Below, one piece after another: positions 29,279 to 35,441 of a stretch of DNA of 35,441 nucleotides (position 1 is the stretch's first letter; every line of letters starts with the position of its first letter). The stretch lies in assembly GCF_016900315.1 (NCBI RefSeq), contig NZ_JACSNQ010000021.1, positions 1 to 35,441 on the forward strand. Reading direction: 5' to 3'. Below the pieces are notes generated by a model. The model was not told where the DNA came from, did not search any database, and was given only the letters and a program-made list of their open reading frames with translations. Position numbers and translations under genes: made by a program. This DNA comes from Olsenella profusa. GTDB lineage: Bacteria; Actinomycetota; Coriobacteriia; Coriobacteriales; Atopobiaceae.

Positions 29279-32200
29279 ATGCCCCTGACCCTGGTGAGAA
29301 CGCCCGACGAGCGGCCCTGCGGCCCCGACACCCTGTGCCTGCTGCGCGCGGCGCTCGCCGCGGCCGGCCGCGTCGTGCTGCTGGTGCCGTCGTTTGCCCA
29401 GGCGCTCGACGCCCAGCGCGTGCTCGCCGCGGCCGGCGGCCTGGCGCTCGGCGTCACCGTGAGCACGCCGGGCGCCTGGGCCGAGGAGCGCTGGGGCGTC
29501 TGGGGCGACGGCCGCCGCCTGGTGGGCGATGTCGCGCGCGACGTGCTCGCGGCCCGCGTGCTCTCCCGCGCGGCGACGCGCCCGGGCACGGCGGTCGCGG
29601 ACACCCCCGGCACGGCGGCGCTCCTCGCCGACCTCGCGCGCCGCGGCCTCCCGTGGCTCGCGGGCGCCGAGGTGCCCGCCGGCGTCACGGATGCCGAGGC
29701 CGCCGTGGTGGCGCTGCTCCAAGACTACGCCGCGGAGCTTGCCGCCCGCGGCCTCGTGGAGCCCTGCGAGGTCCTGGCGTCGCTGCCGGAGGCCCTCGAC
29801 GCTGCCGATGCCGCCGTGCCCCCCGTGGTGCTCGCGGGCTTCTCCGAGCTGCGCCGCCCGGAGCGCGAGCTTGTCTGCGGGCTTGCCCGCGCGCACGAGG
29901 TGACGGTCATGGCACCGCGCTCCGGCGGCCCCGCCACGGCCCAGGCCGAGCGGGCGCTCGCCGCCCTCTGCGAGCTCGCCCGCTCCCGCGGCGTCCTCCT
30001 TGGCGAGAAGAACCTGCCTTCCGCGCAGGACGCCCCACAGGACGGCGCCCCGCGCGCCGCCGAGCTCGCCGCGCTCTCCGCGGCCCTCTTCCGTGCGGAC
30101 GCCCCTACCGTGGCCCCCGCCGGGGCGGTGCGCCTCTTGCTGCCGGCGGGCCCCTCCGCCCGCGCCGAGCTCGTGGCGCACGAGGTGGAGGCGCTCGTCG
30201 CGGACGGCGCGCGCGAGGTCGTCATAGCGGCGCCGGACGCGCCGTCTGCCTGGCGCGCGCTCGCGCCGCGCCTGGTCGCCCGCGGCGTTACGGCGCGCGC
30301 ACAGCTCAGCGTGCCCATGCCCCAGCTCGAGGCGGGCCGTGCTTTCCTCGAGCTCGCCCGCGGCATGGCGCGGCTCGCCGACCTCACGGCCACGTGGCCC
30401 GCCGCGCGCCCGGTCCCGGGCGCCCCGCGCGCCGGCACCGTGCGCGTGGAGCTCGAGGACATGTCCTGGTGGCCCCCGCGCGACCTCTCGGACTACCTCG
30501 TGTCGGACGTCTCCCACGTCCCGGCCGCCCGCGCGCGCCGGCTCGACGCGCAGTGGCGCGGCAACCGCCTGCTCACGCCGCAGGTTCTTCTCGACCAGCT
30601 CGCCTCAGAGCGGGAGACCTCGCCCGAGACGGCAGCCGCCGTGCGCGAGCTTCTGCGCGGCCGGATTGGCTCGGCGGCCTCCAAGCTGCTCGCGCCCTTC
30701 GCGCAGGGCGAGAAGCGCGGCGCGCCCGGCGCCGCGGAGGCCGTGGCCGCACTCACCGCAGTCCTTGACGTGGCGCGCTCGCTGAAGGAGCTCGGCCTCA
30801 CCGCGGACCCGGAGGCGCCCGGCCACGTGGCGCTCTCCGAGCTCGTGGAGCTTGCCGCCGCCGCGCTCGAACGGACCGTCTGCACGCTCAGGCCCGAGCG
30901 CACGGCCGCCGGCGCCCGCGCGGTGGTCACGGTCGAGGGCGTGCGCGCCGCGGCCCGCCGCGCGCCGGGCTCGGTCGACGCGCTCGTGCTGCTGGGCCAG
31001 ACCTCAACCGAATCCGCCCTCCCCGCCACCGACGACGTGCGCTCTGCGCTGCTCGCCGCCTACGGCGTCGAGGACGTCCCGCGCCCGATGGAGGCCGAGC
31101 GGGCGCGCTTTGCCGCGCTCGTGGGGGTGCCGCGGGGGGTCCTTCTCGCCGAGCGGCCGCTCTTCGGGGCGGACGGCAAGGAGTGCTACCCCTCCGTGAT
31201 GCTGACCGAGCTTCTGGCCTGCTACGGGATAGACGCGGCGGCGGGCGCGGACGAGCTCGCGGCCGCCCTCGGCGACGCTGCCTGCTCGCGCTCAGAGACG
31301 TGCGTGCGCGAGAACGCCTCCGCCGCCGGCCGCGCCCCGCGCCTCGAGGCGACCGAGCGGCCCGCGCCGGCCGGCAGAATCGGCGCCGAGGAGCGCGTGT
31401 GCGTCTCCCCGCCGCCCGAGGGCGTGGCCGCCGAGGACGCGCGCCCTGTGCTCTCCGCCTCGCAGATAGAGACCTACCTCGAGTGCCCCTACAAGTGGTT
31501 CAGCCTGCGCCGCCTGCGCCTGCGCGACGCCGACGCGGGCTTTACCGGCGCGGAGATGGGAACCTTTGCCCACCGCGTGCTCGAGCTCACCCACCGGGAG
31601 CTGCTGGCCCGCGCCGTGGAGCGTGCGGAGGGCACCCACGCCCTCGCCGACCTGCGCACCGCGCGGCCCCGCGCCCTGGAGGACCTGGAGTACCGCGAGC
31701 TTGTGGAGGAGCTCGCCGCCCGCGCGCAGCAGGTCCCGACGGTGCGCCTGCCGGGCCCGGCCGCCGACGGCCCTGAGGCGCTCGCCGAGGCGCGCGAGGT
31801 CCTCTCCGAGGAGTTCGACCTGCACCTCTCCCACCAGTACCAGCTCGTGGGGGGCCGCCGCCCGCTGCCGCAGGCGCTCGTGCCGCACAGCGCCCAGCAG
31901 GCGGGACAGCTCGAGCGGCTCCGGCGCGACCTGCTGTCGCTTCTGGACTTCGAGTCCGAGGCGCTCACGGGCTTCGAGCCGCGCCTCTTTGAGTGGGGCT
32001 TCGGCCGCGGCGGCGCCGAGGTGAGCTACGCGGGCGTGCGCCTCACGGGCACCGTGGACCGCGTGGACGTGGACGCGCACGGCCAGGCTGTGGTCATCGA
32101 CTACAAGCACAAGTCTGACGCCGGCTTTGCCGCCGAGTACGACGCCTTCGGCAAGGACGGTGCGCCGAGCGAGGGCTTCGTCCTGCCGCGGCGCGTGCAG

Positions 32201-32563
32201 TCGCTCATATACGGCCAGGTGGCGCGCCGGGCCTTCCCGGACCTCACGGTGCGCGCGGCCGTCTATCTCTGCACCAAGGGGGCCCATGCAATCGCCGGCG
32301 CCGTGGACGAGAACCTGGCCGACAACGTCTTCGGCGCGCGCCCGCTCACGTCCCAGCGCACGAGGCGCGTCTGCGTGCCGCGGGCGGCGTCCTTTGGGCG
32401 GGAGGGGCAGGGCGGCATGGAGGCCCTGCTCGACGCCTGCGAGGAGGCCATCGCCGCGCGCATCGAGCGGCTGCTCGCCGGAGACATCGAGGCCGCGCCG
32501 GTGGACGCCGACGCGTGTCAGTTCTGCCCGGTCCTCAACTGCGAGAGGAGGCTGCGCAAGTGA
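29279..32563 (+). CDS. addB: AddB-like helicase-nuclease subunit (PD-(D/E)XK nuclease with Fe-S staple)
   Basis: 1094 residues. Partner of AddA in end-processing of double-strand breaks for recombination. The N-terminal ~650 residues form the inactive helicase-like region (LVPSFAQALDAQRVL, no working Walker A). The C-terminal nuclease is intact: GTFAHRVLE (His), LTGTVDRVD (Asp), VVIDYKHK (D941, K943) and RRVQSLIYG. Four cysteines that staple the nuclease are present: C736 in YLECPYKWF and C1080, C1083, C1088 at the end. The start is MPLTLVRTPDE; the ribosome site is weak. The stop overlaps the AddA-like start by 4 bases (GTGA). Copies of the GGCGAGAAG oligomer inside the gene add LGEKNLP and QGEKRG loops. 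Confidence 0.85.
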   Translation: MPLTLVRTPDERPCGPDTLCLLRAALAAAGRVVLLVPSFAQALDAQRVLAAAGGLALGVTVSTPGAWAEERWGVWGDGRRLVGDVARDVLAARVLSRAATRPGTAVADTPGTAALLADLARRGLPWLAGAEVPAGVTDAEAAVVALLQDYAAELAARGLVEPCEVLASLPEALDAADAAVPPVVLAGFSELRRPERELVCGLARAHEVTVMAPRSGGPATAQAERALAALCELARSRGVLLGEKNLPSAQDAPQDGAPRAAELAALSAALFRADAPTVAPAGAVRLLLPAGPSARAELVAHEVEALVADGAREVVIAAPDAPSAWRALAPRLVARGVTARAQLSVPMPQLEAGRAFLELARGMARLADLTATWPAARPVPGAPRAGTVRVELEDMSWWPPRDLSDYLVSDVSHVPAARARRLDAQWRGNRLLTPQVLLDQLASERETSPETAAAVRELLRGRIGSAASKLLAPFAQGEKRGAPGAAEAVAALTAVLDVARSLKELGLTADPEAPGHVALSELVELAAAALERTVCTLRPERTAAGARAVVTVEGVRAAARRAPGSVDALVLLGQTSTESALPATDDVRSALLAAYGVEDVPRPMEAERARFAALVGVPRGVLLAERPLFGADGKECYPSVMLTELLACYGIDAAAGADELAAALGDAACSRSETCVRENASAAGRAPRLEATERPAPAGRIGAEERVCVSPPPEGVAAEDARPVLSASQIETYLECPYKWFSLRRLRLRDADAGFTGAEMGTFAHRVLELTHRELLARAVERAEGTHALADLRTARPRALEDLEYRELVEELAARAQQVPTVRLPGPAADGPEALAEAREVLSEEFDLHLSHQYQLVGGRRPLPQALVPHSAQQAGQLERLRRDLLSLLDFESEALTGFEPRLFEWGFGRGGAEVSYAGVRLTGTVDRVDVDAHGQAVVIDYKHKSDAGFAAEYDAFGKDGAPSEGFVLPRRVQSLIYGQVARRAFPDLTVRAAVYLCTKGAHAIAGAVDENLADNVFGARPLTSQRTRRVCVPRAASFGREGQGGMEALLDACEEAIAARIERLLAGDIEAAPVDADACQFCPVLNCERRLRK

Positions 32564-35441
32564 GCGAGAAGAACCTCGGGGGTGCGGCGGCCGGCGTCTC
32601 CGGCGCCGCGGCGGGAGGTCCCGGCGCGGACTCCGCCGCTGCGAGCGTTGCCACGACCCCCGCCATCGACCTCTCCAGCCTCAACGAGCGCCAGCTCAGG
32701 ATAGCCACGACGCTCGACCGGCCGCTCTTCGTGGAGGCCGGCGCCGGCTCCGGCAAGACCTTCACGCTCACCCAGCGCGTGGCCTGGGCGCTCTCGCCGG
32801 GCTCCGGGGAGGGGGGACGCCCCTACCTCGACGGGCTCGACCAGGTGCTCGTCATCACGTTCACCGAGGCCGCCGCGCGCGAGATCAAGGAGCGCGTGCG
32901 CGCCACGCTGCGCCGGGCGGGCATGGCCGAGGCGGCGCTCTCCGTCGACGACGCCTGGATCTCCACGATCCACGCCATGTGCCGGCGCATCCTCTCGCGC
33001 CACGCGCTCGACCTCGGGCTCGACCCGTCCTTCTCGGTGGTGTCCGACGCCCGCCAGGAGGCCCTCTTCGACCGCGCGATGGACGACGTCATGCGCGCCG
33101 CGCGCCGCGACGAGGCCTTCGCTCCCGTGCTCGCGGAGTACGAGCTCGGCGGCCGCACGCCGCAGGGCGCCTACACCGGCGCGATGGGCGTGGTCGCGCG
33201 CCTGGTGGCCGAGGCCGGCGGGCCGGGCGCGCTCTCGTGCGCGCCGGGCGCGGACGCGGGGCCGGCGCGGGCCGTCCACGAGCTCGCGATGCGCGTGGAG
33301 GAGCTTGCCGCGCTGCCGCTCACGCCCGCCGCGCAGCAGAAGGTGACGCCCGCGCTCGAGGCCCTGCGCGCCTTCGAGGATCTGGACCCTGTGGAGCGCA
33401 CGCCCGAGGCGGCCGCCCGGGCGCTCGCGGCCGTGAGCCTGCCGCAGGCCCGCGGGCAGATCAAGGAGGCCGTGGCGGCCGCCAAGTCGGCGCTTGCCCT
33501 GGCCCGCGCCGAGCTCGTCTTCAGCCGCGTGGCCCCGCTCGCGGACGCCCTGCTGGGGCTCGCGCGCCGCGTGGCGAGCCGCTACGACGAGGTCAAGCGC
33601 GCGGAGCGCTGCCTCGACAACGACGACCTCGTCCGCCTGGCCCTTCTCGCCGTGCGGGACGTGCCCGCGGTCCGGCGGGACTACGCCGGCCGCTTCCGCC
33701 TGGTGATGGTCGACGAGTTCCAGGACACCGACGAGGCGCAGCTCGAGCTCATCGAGCTTCTCTCCGGCGAGGGCGCGCGCCACCTCTGCACCGTGGGCGA
33801 CGCGCAGCAGTCCATCTACCGCTTCCGCGGCGCGGACGTGGGCGTGTTCGTGGGCCGCGGCCAGGGGGTGGGGGAGGACCTGCGCGTGCGGCTGGACACC
33901 AACTACCGCAGCCATGCCGACGTGCTCGCCTTGGTGGAGCGCGTCTGCACGGGCGGGGACGGGCCCGCATGCGGCACGATGTCCGGCTTCATGCACCTGG
34001 ACGCCAACCCCGGGCGCAAGGACCGCTACCGTGCCCGTGACCTGCCGCGCATTGACCTTGAGGTCTGTACGGGGCCGGCGCGCATGGGGCGTCCCGCCCG
34101 CCAGCAGACGGCCGCGACGGCGGCGCAGGTGGCCGACGCCCTCGCGCGCTACCGCGACGCGGGGGAGCGCCCGGGCGACATGGCGCTGCTGCTCGGCGTG
34201 ACCACCCACGCCGACCTCTATATAGATGCCATCCGCGCCCGCGGGATGGAGTGCGTGGTCACGGGCGGCTCCACCTTCACCGGCACCGACGAGGTCAAGG
34301 TGGTCCGTGCGCTGCTCCACGCGCTCGCCAACCCGGCAGACACGCAGTCCGGCCTCTTCCCGCTGCTCGCGAGCGAGATGTTCGGCCTGGACGCCAACGA
34401 CTTCTGCGAGCTCGGCACCCGCACGCAGGACAAGCTCGACGCGCCCACCAAGCGCGGGATCGACCGAGGCCTCGCGTCGATGGAATTCTTCGGCGGGCGC
34501 GAGCCCTCGGCGCGGCTCGCCCGTGCCCACGAGGTCATGACCCGCGCCCTCGAGGACGTGCGGCGCCTGCCGGTGGCCGACGTGGTGGAGCGGGCCGTGC
34601 GCGACTCCGGCTGGCTCGCTCGGCTCGAGGCGGGCGACGCGGAGGGCCTGGCCCGCGCGGCCAACGTGCTCGCCGCGATACGCTACGTGCGCGACCTCAC
34701 CTCCAGCCTCGGGCTCGGCGCGGCGCGGGCGGCCTTCGAGTTCGACGCCTGGCTCGCGGCGGCCAAGGTGCCGCCGGCCTCGCTTGCGGGCGGCGACGCA
34801 GGCGCGGGCGAGGGCACGGTGCGCGTCATGACGATCCACGCCTCCAAGGGCCTCGAGTTCGGCGTCTGCGCGGTGGCCGAGTGCTGGGGCAGCCGGCGTG
34901 GGAGCGGCTCCGTTGCGGTGGGCCCGGCCCCCGGCGGCCGCCGCGAGTTCGTCCTGCGCCCCGGCGAGAAGGACCTCCCCAAGTGGCTCTCTGCGGTGGA
35001 CCCCGAGGAGCTGGAGCCGAGCGCCGACCGCTCGGCGGTGCCGCCGCTTACGGCCCGCTACCTCGCGCTGCGCGCCGCAGATGACGAGGCCGACGCCGCC
35101 GAGCGCGCCCGCCTGCTCTACGTGGCCCTCACGCGTGCCCGCGAGGCGCTCGTGGTGGGCGTCTCGGCCGCCACCGGCAAGGAGGGCGTCTGCTTCGAGC
35201 TGGCCGCGCAGGCCCTCGAGGCGCTCGGGGTGGGGGAGTGCGAGCCCGGCGCGCGCCCCCTCGACTACGGCGGCAGTGCGCCGGCGCGCCTGCGCTGCGT
35301 GAGCCTGTCTCCGGACGGCGACGGCGGCTTCGTGGCTGACTCGGGGGGTACGCTCCCGGGCTTCGACGGGCCCGTCCCGGCGGACCCGGCCGCGCTCGTG
35401 CGCTGGGGCCTCGGCGAGAAGGACGGGGCGGCGGCTGAGGG
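32560..35441 (+). CDS. addA: AddA-like UvrD/RecB-family helicase-nuclease (3' end outside the window)
   Basis: 960 codons visible without a stop. GTG start overlapping the AddB stop, then a ~36-residue Ala/Gly/Ser-rich leader. Superfamily 1A motifs in order: Q motif (LNERQLRIA, ~41-49), Walker A GAGSGKT (61-67), motif Ia (VITFTEAAAREIKERV), Walker B VDEFQDTDEAQ, motif III GDAQQSIYRFRGAD, motif IV TNYRS, motif V MTIHASKGLEF and motif VI YVALTRARE. The C-terminal RecB-type nuclease, if present, is beyond the window edge. Together with AddB it would recognise a Chi-like sequence; whether the abundant oligomer of this window has that role is not shown. The first codons (MSEKNLGG) lie in a variant AGCGAGAAGAACC oligomer. 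Confidence 0.9.
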   Translation, partial: MSEKNLGGAAAGVSGAAAGGPGADSAAASVATTPAIDLSSLNERQLRIATTLDRPLFVEAGAGSGKTFTLTQRVAWALSPGSGEGGRPYLDGLDQVLVITFTEAAAREIKERVRATLRRAGMAEAALSVDDAWISTIHAMCRRILSRHALDLGLDPSFSVVSDARQEALFDRAMDDVMRAARRDEAFAPVLAEYELGGRTPQGAYTGAMGVVARLVAEAGGPGALSCAPGADAGPARAVHELAMRVEELAALPLTPAAQQKVTPALEALRAFEDLDPVERTPEAAARALAAVSLPQARGQIKEAVAAAKSALALARAELVFSRVAPLADALLGLARRVASRYDEVKRAERCLDNDDLVRLALLAVRDVPAVRRDYAGRFRLVMVDEFQDTDEAQLELIELLSGEGARHLCTVGDAQQSIYRFRGADVGVFVGRGQGVGEDLRVRLDTNYRSHADVLALVERVCTGGDGPACGTMSGFMHLDANPGRKDRYRARDLPRIDLEVCTGPARMGRPARQQTAATAAQVADALARYRDAGERPGDMALLLGVTTHADLYIDAIRARGMECVVTGGSTFTGTDEVKVVRALLHALANPADTQSGLFPLLASEMFGLDANDFCELGTRTQDKLDAPTKRGIDRGLASMEFFGGREPSARLARAHEVMTRALEDVRRLPVADVVERAVRDSGWLARLEAGDAEGLARAANVLAAIRYVRDLTSSLGLGAARAAFEFDAWLAAAKVPPASLAGGDAGAGEGTVRVMTIHASKGLEFGVCAVAECWGSRRGSGSVAVGPAPGGRREFVLRPGEKDLPKWLSAVDPEELEPSADRSAVPPLTARYLALRAADDEADAAERARLLYVALTRAREALVVGVSAATGKEGVCFELAAQALEALGVGECEPGARPLDYGGSAPARLRCVSLSPDGDGGFVADSGGTLPGFDGPVPADPAALVRWGLGEKDGAAAE

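Noticed and set aside
1-35441. tRNA or rRNA genes
   Set aside because: No stretch with a T-loop GTTCRANNC pattern in cloverleaf context, or with rRNA signatures, was seen on either strand.
1-35441. The oligomer as the Chi site of the AddAB enzyme encoded here
   Set aside because: Not excluded, but Chi sites are usually shorter, lie mainly in coding regions and are skewed to the leading strand. The intergenic bias, both orientations in nearly equal number and the paired copy at a terminator fit uptake-sequence behaviour better.

Overview
The window is about 35 kb of very GC-rich DNA (roughly 70% by eye) with strong G/C bias at third codon positions. The gene set is that of an anaerobic, fermentative, high-GC Gram-positive: butyrate kinase with phosphotransacetylase, FucO-type lactaldehyde reductase, a mixed-type phosphofructokinase, PaaK with an ACT protein, a PucR-type regulator and cytosolic multi-subunit flavin/Fe-S reductases. 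The best guess is class Coriobacteriia (Olsenella/Atopobiaceae-like). This is inferred from protein style; no rRNA or tRNA gene is present to test it.

Layout. 1-4.35 kb (minus strand): alpha/beta hydrolase, pta, buk and an AEC-family carrier, probably one acyl-phosphate/ATP-forming operon ending in a clear terminator. 4.6-6.2 kb: a PucR-type regulator. 6.2-12.9 kb: a five-gene redox operon behind a structured leader. It encodes an Isf-like iron-sulfur flavoprotein, a small membrane protein, a fumarate-reductase-like flavoprotein, a NuoG-GltD fusion and a degenerate NuoF-like/ferredoxin protein, and looks like a cytosolic NAD(P)H-driven reductase for an unknown substrate. 13.0-14.7 kb: a PD-(D/E)xK-like gene bracketed by two ~180-bp inverted copies of a quasi-palindromic repeat. 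15-20.1 kb: pfkA, a small helical protein, paaK plus an ACT protein, tatA and a LysR regulator. The upstream regions of tatA and lysR share an unusual operator-like palindrome. 20.4-21.9 kb: a VanR/VanS-like two-component pair collapsed by an internal deletion, next to a membrane-anchored C39-like cysteine peptidase. 22.1-28.98 kb: a small orphan protein, a 61-62 bp tandem repeat, an M20 peptidase, fucO, a DUF2974 hydrolase, a small membrane protein, a HAD phosphatase and a TrpR-like regulator. 29.3 kb to the end: AddB-like and AddA-like helicase-nuclease genes; AddA runs off the window.

Two signals stand out. The first is the 9-mer GGCGAGAAG (extended GGCGAGAAG-N-R-C), which I counted about 36 times on both strands against less than one expected from base composition. 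It is concentrated between genes, after terminators and at gene ends, and includes an inverted pair and a four-copy cluster, as uptake sequences do in competent bacteria. The second is the repeat-bracketed nuclease-like gene at 13.0-14.7 kb, whose outer repeat borders both coincide with that same oligomer. The redox operon is the best candidate for an undescribed enzyme system.

Most long antisense open frames here are by-products of GC-rich codon use and are not annotated.
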